Shown: piece by piece, positions 30,787-39,694 of the stretch
How positions within the stretch are numbered: the stretch's first letter is position 1
Layout: each line of letters begins with the position of its first letter
Origin: Dinoroseobacter sp.
Lineage (GTDB): Bacteria; Pseudomonadota; Alphaproteobacteria; Rhodobacterales; Rhodobacteraceae
Length of the DNA stretch: 64,000 bases
Direction: 5' to 3'
Assembly (NCBI GenBank): GCA_030066795.1
Contig: JASJAW010000044.1
Coordinates: 23,138-87,137 of the forward strand
Notes under the pieces: generated by a model
The model's database searches: none
Told to the model about the DNA's origin: nothing
Seen by the model: the letters and a program-made list of their open reading frames with translations, nothing else
Program-made: the position numbers and the translations under genes

Positions 30787-30811
30787 AAAGGGGGCAAGCC
30801 GCCCCCTTTTA
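30787..30811 (-). terminator. Intrinsic terminator downstream of the sulfatase gene
   Basis: AAAGGGGGC and GCCCCCTTT pair around a short AAGCC loop. On the minus strand the stem is followed by a T-rich run (TTTGTTTTTTC). It lies 18 bases past the sulfatase stop and upstream of the ivd promoter. The T-tracts on both sides make it potentially bidirectional. Confidence 0.75.
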
Positions 30812-30828
30812 GTGATATTTTAGAACGC

Positions 30829-32361
30829 TTAGCCGCCCTGATTGCGCTGGAGGCTTCTCAACACCTGATCAATTGAAAAACTCGCAGGTTCCTGGCGCGG
30901 CGGATACTCTTCAAAGGTTTGCAAGAACTGCGCCACGAAGGCCTGCGCGGGAGCCAGAGCAAACATACGTTCTGCCCGCCACCGTCCGTAACCGATCGAC
31001 TCGTGTTCTGCGCGCTCGAAGGGATCCGCGTAGAGGTCGATCAATTTCGGGAAACGCAACTGCACGAGCGGATCCTGCCAGACATCGAACCCATGGGCGC
31101 GTTGTTCGGCAAACACGACCTTGAACCGTCCGTAACGCAAGTTCATCAGATCGCCGCCATCGGAGAAATAGAAGAATTCCTTCCGCGGCCCCTCCTCGGT
31201 TTCGCCACTGAAATACGGCAAGAAATTGTACCCATCGAGGTGAACGGGCTCGTTACCTTCGCCGAACGGCGCCTCAGTCAGCATCCGCTCCTGCATGTCC
31301 GCATCGCCCAGCGCGGACATAATCGTCGGGAACCAATCAAGATGGCTGATTATGTTGTTCGAACGCCGCCCGGGCTCGATGACGCCAGGCCATTTGACGA
31401 TCAGTGGCACGCGGAAGCCGCCTTCCCAGTTGTCGTTCTTTTCTCCCCGGAATGGCGTGGTGCCGCCGTCTGGCCACGTGAACACCTCCGCCCCGTTGTC
31501 GGTCGTGTACATCACGACCGTATTGTCGGCGATGCCAAGCTCATCGAGCCTGTCGAGCAACTGACCGACCATGCCGTCATGTTCGACCATGCCATCGGGA
31601 TATATCCCCAGACCGGTTGCGCCCTCGCTCTCTTCCTTCAGGTGAGTCCAGACATGCATGCGTGTCGAGTTCCACCACAAAAAGAACGGCTTATCCTGCT
31701 CCACGGCACGGTTCATGAAATCCAGCGCGCCAGCTGTCACTTCCTCGTCGATGGTTTCCATCCGCTTGCGGGTCAAAGGGCCCGTGTCTTCAATCTGACC
31801 ATCTGCCGACGCCTTCAGGACGCCACGCGGCCCGAACTGTTCTCGAAATGCGGGATCTTTAGGATAGTCCGGGTTCTCCGGCTCTTCCTCGGCATTGAGG
31901 TGATAAAGATTGCCGAAGAACTCATCGAAACCATGGGCTGTCGGAAGGTGTTCATCCCGGTCACCCAAATGGTTCTTACCATACTGGCCTGTCGCGTAAC
32001 CTTTGGACTTCATGTACTCGGCAATCGTCGGATCGCGCGGGTCCATCCCTTCAGCTGCTCCCGGAAGACCCACCTTCAGGAGTCCGGTCCGAAATCCTGA
32101 CTGGCCGGTGACAAACGACGCACGTCCGGCGGTACAGGACTGCTCACCATAGGCATGTGTAAAGATCATTCCATCTTTGGCGATCCGGTCGATGTTGGGC
32201 GTCTCGTAGCCCATCATGCCCTGATTGTAGGCACTGATGTTCCAGTACCCGATGTCATCGCCCCAGATCATCAAGAAATTTAGCGGCTTGTCTTGCGCAA
32301 AGGCGCTTGTGGACAAAGACGCTAACGCAAATACTAATGAAATCGTTTTAAGTCTTTTCAT
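30829..32361 (-). CDS. Exported type I sulfatase (arylsulfatase family)
   Basis: The 510-residue protein has a signal peptide (cleavage after AFAQ, near residue 23). The formylglycine motif is SCTAGRASFVTG, with the cysteine at 76 and arginine at 80 (CxAxR form), so it needs a formylglycine-generating enzyme encoded elsewhere. Metal ligands include Asp35-Asp36 (WGDDIGYWN) and the later TTDNGAEVF. The substrate is a sulfate ester, probably of an algal glycan or arene, in the periplasm; a specific substrate cannot be assigned. The gene stands alone, with a GGAGGGAGAT ribosome-binding site and its own terminator. The upstream 60 bases are very AT-rich. Confidence 0.9.
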   Translation of the reverse strand: MKRLKTISLVFALASLSTSAFAQDKPLNFLMIWGDDIGYWNISAYNQGMMGYETPNIDRIAKDGMIFTHAYGEQSCTAGRASFVTGQSGFRTGLLKVGLPGAAEGMDPRDPTIAEYMKSKGYATGQYGKNHLGDRDEHLPTAHGFDEFFGNLYHLNAEEEPENPDYPKDPAFREQFGPRGVLKASADGQIEDTGPLTRKRMETIDEEVTAGALDFMNRAVEQDKPFFLWWNSTRMHVWTHLKEESEGATGLGIYPDGMVEHDGMVGQLLDRLDELGIADNTVVMYTTDNGAEVFTWPDGGTTPFRGEKNDNWEGGFRVPLIVKWPGVIEPGRRSNNIISHLDWFPTIMSALGDADMQERMLTEAPFGEGNEPVHLDGYNFLPYFSGETEEGPRKEFFYFSDGGDLMNLRYGRFKVVFAEQRAHGFDVWQDPLVQLRFPKLIDLYADPFERAEHESIGYGRWRAERMFALAPAQAFVAQFLQTFEEYPPRQEPASFSIDQVLRSLQRNQGG

Positions 32362-32494
32362 ATCTCCCTCCGAGTCGGAATAAACTCAGGGAGAACAGTA
32401 CGGCCCAGGCCAAAACAAGAGTATGTTTTTAAATATATTTTTTTGTGTTATGCGACTCAGAACAAACAAAGTGAAGGCATCCGCACACCAGGCT

Positions 32495-33160
32495 TCAGAG
32501 CACCGCCTCCAGAACCCGGTCCAGATCATCGTAGTGATCGAGAAGCGCCTCCGGCTGCAGATCAGCCACGCCGCGCCCGTCCGGCCCGAAAGTTACCAGC
32601 ACCGACGGCACAGCCGCCGCGCGTGCCGTTTCGCGGTCTGTAACAGTGTCCCCGATCAGGGCGGTATGCCGCAACTCCCCGCCGAGGCGCGCCACGGTTT
32701 CGCGCAGCGGTGCCGGGTCCGGCTTGCGCACGGGCAACGTATCTGCCCCGATCAGCGCGCCGAACATGTCGCGCACGCCGAGGCGCTGCATCAGCGTTTC
32801 TGCCAGCCCCTCGGGCTTGTTGGTGCAAATCCCAACCTTGTCCCCCCGTGCCAGCAGCCGCTCCACCGCGTCCATCGCGCCGGGGTAAAGCCTCGTGTGC
32901 ACGTCGATCGCCTCGGCGTAGGCGGCCAACAAAACCGGGTAGTCAGCATCCACATCGGTCTCGCTCCACGGCGCGCCCACGCGGTCCAGCCCCAGCCGCA
33001 GCATCGCCCGCCCCCCACGGAAGGCCGTTGCCGCATCCGCAACAGGGTCCAGCAGCGCACCGTGCCCACGGGTCACAAAACAATGATTTGCCGCCGCAAT
33101 CAGGTCAGCGCTGGTGTCAGCCAGCGTGCCGTCGAGATCAAAAACCACTGTGCGCGGCAT
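32495..33160 (-). CDS. gph: Phosphoglycolate phosphatase (HAD family)
   Basis: The 221-residue protein has the HAD motifs in order: FDLDGTLADTSADL (motif I, nucleophilic and acid/base Asp), a GICTNKPEG motif II threonine, VRKPDPAPL motif III lysine and IGDTVTDRETARAA motif IV acidic residues. Length and cap-domain layout fit Gph, which removes 2-phosphoglycolate formed in DNA repair or by RuBisCO oxygenation. Other small HAD phosphatases look similar, so the substrate is not certain. It diverges from glmU across a 130-base gap. Confidence 0.85.
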   Translation of the reverse strand: MPRTVVFDLDGTLADTSADLIAAANHCFVTRGHGALLDPVADAATAFRGGRAMLRLGLDRVGAPWSETDVDADYPVLLAAYAEAIDVHTRLYPGAMDAVERLLARGDKVGICTNKPEGLAETLMQRLGVRDMFGALIGADTLPVRKPDPAPLRETVARLGGELRHTALIGDTVTDRETARAAAVPSVLVTFGPDGRGVADLQPEALLDHYDDLDRVLEAVL

Positions 33161-33290
33161 ATCGGCTCCTTTCCGCCGAAGCGGCGTGAGGGGGTGAAAC
33201 GCGTGTCACAGGACGTGACCGTCAGGGCGGTTGCCCGAAATTGGGGTTTGGGTAATAGAGTTTGCGACGAGACAAAAGAGGCAAGCTAGC

Positions 33291-34640
33291 ATGAGCGTCG
33301 CATTGGTCATTCTGGCCGCCGGGCAAGGCACCCGGATGAACTCGGAGCTGCCTAAGGTGCTGCACCGGCTCGCAGGCGCCCCGTTGCTGGCGCACGCGAT
33401 GCGCACAGGCGCTGCACTGGAACCCGTACGGACCGTCATCGTCACTGGGCATGGCGCTGCAGAGGTCGAAGCCACGGTCGCCGGTTTGGATGCGGAGGCG
33501 ACCTGTGTCCGGCAAGCAGAGCAGCTGGGCACCGGACACGCGGTGATGCAGGCGCAGGCCGTACTCGCAGAGTTCGACGGCGATGTCGCCGTGCTCTACG
33601 GCGACACCCCCTTCGTGCGCACTGAAACGCTGGAGGCAATGGCCGCAGCGCGCGACACCGCCGATCTCGTGGTACTGGGCTTCGAGGCCGCTGATCCAAG
33701 TGGCTACGGTCGCTTGGTGACAGAAGGTGATCGCCTTTTGAAGATTGTCGAGCACAAGGACGCCAGCTCTGAGGAGCGTGCGATCACCCTGTGCAACTCG
33801 GGGCTGGTCCTGGGTGATGCGCGAACCATGATGCGCCTGCTGGACCGTGTTTCAAATGATAACGCGGCTGGAGAATACTACCTGACCGACCTGCCGGAGG
33901 CCTATGGTGCCGAAGGGCTGGTCACGCGTGTGGTCATTTGTGACGAGGCCGAGACGCTTGGCATTAACACCCGCGCCGAATTGGCCGCAGCTGAAGCCGC
34001 CTTTCAATCAAGGGCCCGCGCCGAAGCGCTGGTCACAGGTGTTACGCTGGAGGATCCCTCAACGACCTATTTCGCCTATGACACAATCATAGGGCGCGAT
34101 GCGGTGATCGGGCCACAGGTCGTGTTTGGTGCGGGCGTAACGGTAGAATCCGGCGCCGAAATTCGCGCGTTCTGCCATCTGGAGGGCGCACATGTGGCGC
34201 GCGGCGCAATCGTCGGGCCCTATGCGCGCCTGCGCCCCGGAGCGGAGCTGAGCGAAGACGCACGTGTTGGCAATTTCGTGGAAATCAAGAACGCGACGCT
34301 CGCTGAGGGTGCGAAGGTGAACCACCTCAGCTACATCGGCGACGCTGCGGTTGGAACGGCCAGCAACATCGGGGCGGGCACGATCACCTGCAACTACGAC
34401 GGGGTCTTCAAGCACCGTACCGAGATCGGCGATCGCGTGTTTATCGGCTCAAACACCATGCTGGTAGCCCCTGTAACGGTCGGGGACGACGCAATGACAG
34501 CCTCGGGGTCCGTGATCACCGAGAACGTTCCCGAAGCCGCGCTGGCAGTAGCCCGTGCGCAGCAGACCAACAAGCCGGGACTTGCAAAGCGGTTCATGGA
34601 AAAACTGCGGCTGCTCAAGGCAGCAAAGAAAGGGAGCTGA
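33291..34640 (+). CDS. glmU: Bifunctional N-acetylglucosamine-1-phosphate uridyltransferase / glucosamine-1-phosphate acetyltransferase
   Basis: GlmU makes UDP-GlcNAc, precursor of peptidoglycan and LPS. The ATG at 33291 (MSVALVILAAGQGTRMNSEL) starts a 449-residue protein with the nucleotidyltransferase loop LAAGQGTRM (8-16), EQLGTGHAVMQA and LYGDTPF. The C-terminal left-handed beta-helix acetyltransferase domain contains VGNFVEIKNATL, NHLSYIGDA and GTITCNYDG. A longer frame to 33231 is less likely because homology begins at this ATG. Three bases separate it from glmS. Confidence 0.95.
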   Translation: MSVALVILAAGQGTRMNSELPKVLHRLAGAPLLAHAMRTGAALEPVRTVIVTGHGAAEVEATVAGLDAEATCVRQAEQLGTGHAVMQAQAVLAEFDGDVAVLYGDTPFVRTETLEAMAAARDTADLVVLGFEAADPSGYGRLVTEGDRLLKIVEHKDASSEERAITLCNSGLVLGDARTMMRLLDRVSNDNAAGEYYLTDLPEAYGAEGLVTRVVICDEAETLGINTRAELAAAEAAFQSRARAEALVTGVTLEDPSTTYFAYDTIIGRDAVIGPQVVFGAGVTVESGAEIRAFCHLEGAHVARGAIVGPYARLRPGAELSEDARVGNFVEIKNATLAEGAKVNHLSYIGDAAVGTASNIGAGTITCNYDGVFKHRTEIGDRVFIGSNTMLVAPVTVGDDAMTASGSVITENVPEAALAVARAQQTNKPGLAKRFMEKLRLLKAAKKGS

Positions 34641-34643
34641 GCG

Positions 34644-36461
34644 ATGTGCGGCATTGTCGGCGTGTTAAGCAACAACCAGGCCGCGCCTCTAATGGTGGAG
34701 GCGCTGAAACGGCTCGAGTACCGCGGCTACGACAGCGCCGGGATCGCAACAATCGAAAATGGCGCACTCGATCGGCGCCGCGCCCTTGGCAAACTGGTAA
34801 ATCTATCTGATCTGCTTGTGAAAATGCCCCTCGCCGGCAAGGCCGGAATCGGGCACACGCGGTGGGCTACCCATGGCAAACCTTCGGTGGCCAACGCCCA
34901 CCCCCATCAGGCCGGCCAGGTCGCGGTTGTTCATAACGGGATCATTGAGAATTTTCGCGCCTTGCGGGACCAGCTGATTGCGCAAGGCATTAATTTCGAG
35001 TCCGAGACAGATACCGAAACCGTGGTCCAGCTCTGCGCGGCGCATCTGCGTTCCGGAAAGACGCCGCTTGAGGCGGCCCGTGCAACGGTGGACGCGCTGG
35101 AGGGGGCATTCGCCCTGCTTTTCTTGTTTGAGGGCGAGGATGACCTGATGATCGCGGCGCGCCGCGGCTCGCCGCTGGCCGTCGGGCATGGCGAAGGAGA
35201 GATGTTTGTCGGCTCGGACGCCATTGCATTGCAACCGCTGACCAACCGGATCACCTATCTCGAGGAAGGCGATTTCGCAGTGGTCACGCGCGGCGGCGTC
35301 GAGATCTTCGATGCAACTGGCGCGCCCGTGGAACGCACCGAGACCAAGTCCCGCCTCGGCGGCGCGGAGATCGGCAAAGGTGGATATCGTCACTTCATGG
35401 CGAAAGAGATTGCAGAACAGCCGACGGTTCTTGCCGATGCGCTGTCGCATTACATGCAGACCGACCAGATTGTCATGCCAGACGGCCTGCCCGATTTCGC
35501 GCAAGTCGACCGGCTCATCCTTGTCGCCTGCGGTACCGCCTTCCTGGCCTGCCAGACGGCGAAATACTGGTTTGAACAGATCGCGGGCCTTCCGGTCGAA
35601 GTAGATATCGCCTCGGAATTCCGCTACCGCCAGCCGCCAATCGGCCCGCGCACGGCAGCGCTCTTCGTCAGCCAATCGGGTGAAACCGCCGACACTCTCG
35701 CCGCCTTGCGCTTTGTGAGCGGAAAAGCGGACCACATCCTGTCAATCTGCAACGTGCCCGAGAGTTCCATCGCTCGGGAAAGCGACGTGGCCCTGCCGAC
35801 CCTTGCCGGAGTGGAGATCGGAGTTGCCTCGACCAAGGCCTTCACCTGTCAGCTGGGCGTGCTTGCACTTCTTGCACTTTACGCCGGGCAGCAACGCGAC
35901 AGGCTCGAGCCGGCGGCGCTGGCCGGGCATCTGGCCGAGTTGCGCGCCATGCCCGGGCTTCTCAATCAAGCGCTTGGAAACGAGGCCGAGATCGAAGCAA
36001 TCGCGCCGGTGCTTGCCGAGGCGCGCGATATCCTGTTCCTCGGACGTGGGCCAATGTATCCACTCGCCCTGGAGGGCGCCCTTAAACTAAAAGAAATCAG
36101 CTATATACACGCCGAAGGCTACGCATCAGGCGAGCTGAAACATGGCCCCATTGCACTGATTGACCAGTCTGTCCCGGTCATTGTTTTCGCACCCAGTGAC
36201 CCGCTTTTCGACAAGACCGTCTCTAACATGCAAGAGGTCATGGCACGTCAAGGGAAAGTCCTGCTCGTCTCAGACCAAAGGGGCTTGGAACTGGCGTCCG
36301 AAGGCACCTGGGCCACAGTCGCCATGCCCGCCATCGAACCAACTTTCGCGCCGATCCTTTACGCTGTCCCTGCGCAACTACTGGCGTATCATACGGCGGT
36401 TGCGAAGGGCACGGATGTCGATCAACCGCGAAATCTCGCAAAATCGGTGACCGTGGAGTAA
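34644..36461 (+). CDS. glmS: Glutamine--fructose-6-phosphate aminotransferase (isomerizing)
   Basis: GlmS makes glucosamine-6-phosphate from fructose-6-phosphate and glutamine. The 605-residue product starts MCGIVGVLS with the N-terminal nucleophile Cys2. GHTRWATHGKPSVANAHPH follows in the glutaminase domain, and two SIS domains carry CGTAFLACQTAKYW and SQSGETADTLAALR. It ends with AKSVTVE, the flexible C-terminus typical of the family. No glmS ribozyme is expected or seen in this lineage. Confidence 0.97.
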   Translation: MCGIVGVLSNNQAAPLMVEALKRLEYRGYDSAGIATIENGALDRRRALGKLVNLSDLLVKMPLAGKAGIGHTRWATHGKPSVANAHPHQAGQVAVVHNGIIENFRALRDQLIAQGINFESETDTETVVQLCAAHLRSGKTPLEAARATVDALEGAFALLFLFEGEDDLMIAARRGSPLAVGHGEGEMFVGSDAIALQPLTNRITYLEEGDFAVVTRGGVEIFDATGAPVERTETKSRLGGAEIGKGGYRHFMAKEIAEQPTVLADALSHYMQTDQIVMPDGLPDFAQVDRLILVACGTAFLACQTAKYWFEQIAGLPVEVDIASEFRYRQPPIGPRTAALFVSQSGETADTLAALRFVSGKADHILSICNVPESSIARESDVALPTLAGVEIGVASTKAFTCQLGVLALLALYAGQQRDRLEPAALAGHLAELRAMPGLLNQALGNEAEIEAIAPVLAEARDILFLGRGPMYPLALEGALKLKEISYIHAEGYASGELKHGPIALIDQSVPVIVFAPSDPLFDKTVSNMQEVMARQGKVLLVSDQRGLELASEGTWATVAMPAIEPTFAPILYAVPAQLLAYHTAVAKGTDVDQPRNLAKSVTVE

Positions 36462-36464
36462 GCC

Positions 36465-37025
36465 TTGGCCAAACAATTCGACCGTATCGACGATATGCAT
36501 AAAGCATTCATCGAAGAACAGCAGATGTTCTTCGTGGCCACCGCGGGCCCAGAAGGTCGCGTTAACCTGTCCCCCAAGGGCATGGACAGTCTACGCGTGC
36601 TCGGGCCCAACCGGATTGCATGGCTCAACGTGACCGGCTCCGGCAACGAAACCGCCGGACATCTGCTGCAAAATCCGCGCATGACGCTCATGTGGTGCAG
36701 CTTCACCAAGCGCCCAATGATCCTGCGCGCGTATGGCACCGCGCGCGCGGTCCATCGTGATGCGGAGGATTGGGACGCGCTCGCAGGGCTCTTCCCCGGC
36801 GGGCCGGAGAAACGGCAAGTCTACGACCTGAGCGTGGACATGATGCAAACCTCTTGTGGATTTGCGGTCCCATTCATGGACTATGCAGGCCCGCGTGAAA
36901 CACTCACCCATTGGGCGAAGGACAAGGGCGAAGACCAGATTCACGCATATTGGCGAGAGAAGAACCAGACAACAATTGACGGCGCACCTACCAATATTGT
37001 TGCCCGCAATCTCGGCGGCAGGTGA
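36465..37025 (+). CDS. Pyridoxamine 5'-phosphate oxidase-family protein
   Basis: The 186-residue protein has the split-barrel FMN-binding fold: an N-terminal helix (FDRIDDMHKAFIEEQQMFFV), then VNLSPKGMDSLRVLGPNRIAW-type strands and RMTLMWCSFTKRPMILRAYG. It may act as a flavin- or F420-type oxidoreductase; the true PdxH substrate motifs are not obvious. The start is a TTG at 36465 with GGAG six bases upstream, three bases after the glmS stop. It is probably the third gene of the glmU-glmS transcript. Confidence 0.82.
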   Translation: MAKQFDRIDDMHKAFIEEQQMFFVATAGPEGRVNLSPKGMDSLRVLGPNRIAWLNVTGSGNETAGHLLQNPRMTLMWCSFTKRPMILRAYGTARAVHRDAEDWDALAGLFPGGPEKRQVYDLSVDMMQTSCGFAVPFMDYAGPRETLTHWAKDKGEDQIHAYWREKNQTTIDGAPTNIVARNLGGR

Positions 37026-37702
37026 TGACGCCGGAAACTGCGCTTGCTCAGATCGAAGCGCTCGCCAACCCCCAAAAAGCACTGGAAATGGCGGCGTATC
37101 ACAAAGTGGGCCGCCCCTATCTGGGCGTGGCTAATCCGGACTTGGATCGGCTGGCCAAGGGCTGGCGCGCCGGGTTGGACGTGGCCGAGCGCGCCGCGTT
37201 CGCCGACGCGCTTTGGCAAACCAATATTCACGAGGCCAGGATCGCGGCCGCGAAGTCGCTCACCCAAGCCCGGCTAAAGCCCGATGACACACCAGTATGG
37301 GAAGTCATCGCCAGCTGGGTCCCCAGTTTCGATGCATGGGCGATTGCAGATCATGCTTGCATGGCCGGACAACGACGACTTGTTGCCGATCCCTCCCGGC
37401 TGAACATTGTCGAAGGCTGGACGCGATCGGACCACTTGTGGACCCGGCGGGCGGCCTTGGTCATGACCCTCCCTTGGACCAAGCAAAACCATCCAAAGCC
37501 TCAGGACGAGGCAATCCGCGACCGCGTACTGGGCTGGGCGGAAGGCTATGTCGAGGACCCGGACTGGTTCATCCAGAAAGCCGTGGCGTGGTGGGTGCGG
37601 GATCTGTCAAAGCACGACCGCGCCAGGGCGGAGGCGTTCCTCGCGGGCCCCGGCCTGAAGCTGAAACCCTTTGCCCAACGCGAGGCGGCGCGCCACCTCT
37701 AA
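37022..37702 (+). CDS. DNA alkylation repair (AlkD-like HEAT-repeat) protein
   Basis: The 226-residue protein is made of tandem alpha-helical hairpins. Family-like segments are RAAFADALWQTNIHEARIAAAK, a SWVPSFDAWAIADHAC helix and TRRAALVMTLPWTK, followed by WFIQKAVAWWVRDLSKHDR near the end. AlkD-type proteins excise positively charged N3/N7-alkylpurines without base flipping. The ATG overlaps the previous stop by four bases (a second ATG follows at 37025). It seems to be a passenger in the glmU operon rather than part of amino-sugar metabolism. Confidence 0.8.
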   Translation: MMTPETALAQIEALANPQKALEMAAYHKVGRPYLGVANPDLDRLAKGWRAGLDVAERAAFADALWQTNIHEARIAAAKSLTQARLKPDDTPVWEVIASWVPSFDAWAIADHACMAGQRRLVADPSRLNIVEGWTRSDHLWTRRAALVMTLPWTKQNHPKPQDEAIRDRVLGWAEGYVEDPDWFIQKAVAWWVRDLSKHDRARAEAFLAGPGLKLKPFAQREAARHL

Positions 37703-37715
37703 GCTGATTCTATTT

Positions 37716-37732
37716 TGCATATTAAATGTGCA
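37716..37732. promoter_or_regulatory. Near-perfect palindrome upstream of moaA
   Basis: TGCATATTAAATGTGCA has 8-base arms around a central A that match at seven of eight positions. It lies 138 bases before the moaA ATG in an AT-rich patch. It looks like a dimeric regulator site; the regulator is unknown. Confidence 0.35.
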
Positions 37733-37869
37733 CTGCGTGCCCTCAAGATCGCGCACCAAACTGTACAAGTAATTTCAGCATCCTAGCGCATAGCACCAAG
37801 GTCTTGCTGCCCTGCCCTTGAAGCCCCCGCCCCCTGTGGATACTCTCGATGCGCAGGGGAGAAAGCCAC

Positions 37870-38886
37870 ATGACAGACCAGACCGCACCGCTAATCGATC
37901 CGTTTCAGCGCGCCATAGACTATCTGCGCGTTTCGGTAACGGACCGCTGCGATTTTCGCTGTGTCTACTGCATGTCGGAAAACATGACGTTCCTGCCTAA
38001 GAAGGAACTGCTGACCCTAGAGGAGTTGGACCGGATGTGCTCCAACTTCGTGCGGCTTGGGGTCAAGAAACTGCGGATTACGGGCGGCGAGCCACTGGTG
38101 CGCCGCGATATCCTGACCTTCTTCCAGAATATGAGCCGTCATTTGGTCAGCGGCGACCTGCGCGAGCTGACGCTCACCACCAACGGCTCGCAACTCGAGA
38201 AATTCGCGCAGCCCCTGTACGATGTCGGTGTGCGCCGGATCAACGTGTCGATGGATACGCTGGACGAAGCGAAATTTGCCGAAATCACGCGCTGGGGCCG
38301 CCTGCCCCAGGTCATGCGCGGGATCGACGCAGCCCAGAATGCTGGCTTGCGGATCAAGATCAATGCTGTCGCCCTGAAAGGTTTTAACGAAGACGAGCTC
38401 TTCCCGATGGTCGAGTGGTGCGCAGAGCGCGACATGGACCTGACCTTTATCGAGGTCATGCCAATGGGCGACATTGGCAACGAGAACCGGCTGGATCAGT
38501 ACTGGAAGCTTTCAGACCTGCGCGCCCGTCTGGCCGAGCAATACACGCTCATCGATCTGGCAGAACGCACCGGCGGCCCGGCGCGCTATGTCCGCCTCGA
38601 GGAGACAGGCCAGAAGATCGGCTTTATCACGCCGCTCACGCATAACTTTTGCGAAAGCTGCAACCGCGTGCGCCTGACCTGCACCGGCGAGCTTTATATG
38701 TGCCTCGGCCAGGAGGACATGGCCGATTTACGCGCGCCGCTTCGGGACTTCCCGGAAGATGACCGCGCACTGGAGAACGCCATTCGAGCGGCGATTGCTC
38801 TCAAGCCCAAGGGCCATGATTTCGATTACTCGCGCCAGCGGGTCGATGGTCAGGTCTCCCGCCACATGAGCCATACCGGCGGCTAA
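37870..38886 (+). CDS. moaA: GTP 3',8-cyclase MoaA
   Basis: MoaA is a radical SAM enzyme of the first step of molybdenum cofactor synthesis. From the ATG at 37870 ([20 protein letters not shown]) the 338-residue product has the radical SAM motif CDFRCVYC (Cys 27, 31, 34), a second cluster at Cys 261, 264 and 278 ([10 protein letters not shown]...MC), and the C-terminal Gly-Gly needed for activity. An ATG at 37849 would add seven residues. The gene is monocistronic here; no convincing Moco riboswitch fold was found in the 167-base leader. Confidence 0.95.
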   Translation: MTDQTAPLIDPFQRAIDYLRVSVTDRCDFRCVYCMSENMTFLPKKELLTLEELDRMCSNFVRLGVKKLRITGGEPLVRRDILTFFQNMSRHLVSGDLRELTLTTNGSQLEKFAQPLYDVGVRRINVSMDTLDEAKFAEITRWGRLPQVMRGIDAAQNAGLRIKINAVALKGFNEDELFPMVEWCAERDMDLTFIEVMPMGDIGNENRLDQYWKLSDLRARLAEQYTLIDLAERTGGPARYVRLEETGQKIGFITPLTHNFCESCNRVRLTCTGELYMCLGQEDMADLRAPLRDFPEDDRALENAIRAAIALKPKGHDFDYSRQRVDGQVSRHMSHTGG

Positions 38887-38894
38887 ACCCTGTG

Positions 38895-38914
38895 GCGGAG
38901 CTTCCTAGCTCCGC
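38895..38914. terminator. Hairpin between convergent moaA and amidotransferase genes
   Basis: GCGGAGCT and AGCTCCGC form a perfect 8-bp stem with a TCCT loop in the 18-base space between the two stop codons, overlapping the amidotransferase stop. No T-run follows, so it may stabilise both 3' ends rather than terminate efficiently. Confidence 0.4.
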
Positions 38915-39645
38915 GCGTAGTGCCTCACGAAATTCTGCAGAATACGCGCGGCGCCGGACGTATCCACATCGCTGTTGCGCGCGATCAGCGCGTCGGCTTC
39001 CTCCGGCGGAAAGTACCCCTTGTCTTTGTAGGCTCTTACGCGCACTGCGAGCCCGTCGGGGTCCGCTTCGGGATGAAACTGCGTCGCATAGATGTTTTGC
39101 CCAACGCGGATCATCTGGAACGGACAAACTTCGCCTTCCATTAGATGCACAGCGCCTTGTGGCAGCGTCTGAAGCGCTTCTTTGTGACCAACGAAAGCGG
39201 TGATGGGGTTCGGCAGGTCCCTCAGGATCGGATCGGCGCGTCCCGCCTCGGTCAGGACACAGGGCACGGCCCCCACCTCTTCCGAGTAACGACGCTTGGA
39301 CACCTCGACCCCAAGGTGATGCCCCAACACGCTAATCCCATAACAACAGCCCATGAACGGAACATCACGTTCGGTGATCTCGGGCATCAGCGACAGGATC
39401 GCCGCCTCGATCTTTGCCTCGGTGGGCGTTTTGTCCTCGGGTGCATCGGACACGCAGCCGGGTCCGCCTCCGACGATCACGCCGGAATAGGCTGACAGAT
39501 CCAGATCATCGGGCAGATCCTCGCGGTCGAGGCATATGCGATGGGTATCTTCCGCGCGCAGACTTGATTTCGCGAGGATCGCGGCGTACTCGTCGTCAGA
39601 GACAACTTGCTCCGGGCGCAGCTGAAGGATCAGAAACGGTTTCAT
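38905..39645 (-). CDS. Class I glutamine amidotransferase-like protein
   Basis: The 246-residue protein has the GATase fold with nucleophile Cys101 in FMGCCYGISVLGHHLG and the His191/Glu193 pair in ATQFHPEADPDG. The oxyanion segment VIVGGGPGCVSD precedes them. It resembles the stand-alone GMP synthase-like GATases that act on gamma-glutamyl compounds (polyamine or cytokinin-like pathways), not PuuD. It is convergent with moaA. The acceptor is unknown. Confidence 0.82.
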   Translation of the reverse strand: MKPFLILQLRPEQVVSDDEYAAILAKSSLRAEDTHRICLDREDLPDDLDLSAYSGVIVGGGPGCVSDAPEDKTPTEAKIEAAILSLMPEITERDVPFMGCCYGISVLGHHLGVEVSKRRYSEEVGAVPCVLTEAGRADPILRDLPNPITAFVGHKEALQTLPQGAVHLMEGEVCPFQMIRVGQNIYATQFHPEADPDGLAVRVRAYKDKGYFPPEEADALIARNSDVDTSGAARILQNFVRHYARS

Positions 39646-39694
39646 CCCCGCCGCTTAGCGTGCTGCGCGCGCGCGGACAAGCGCGCGGCTTGCC

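Noticed and set aside
30919..32100. 393-codon plus-strand frame over the sulfatase gene
   Set aside because: Antisense to a sulfatase with intact signal peptide, metal ligands and formylglycine motif.
34400..34643. glmS ribozyme upstream of glmS
   Set aside because: Only three bases separate glmU and glmS, and this ribozyme class is found mainly in Firmicutes.
37703..37869. Molybdenum cofactor riboswitch before moaA
   Set aside because: I could not fold the 167-base leader into the conserved Moco aptamer pattern.
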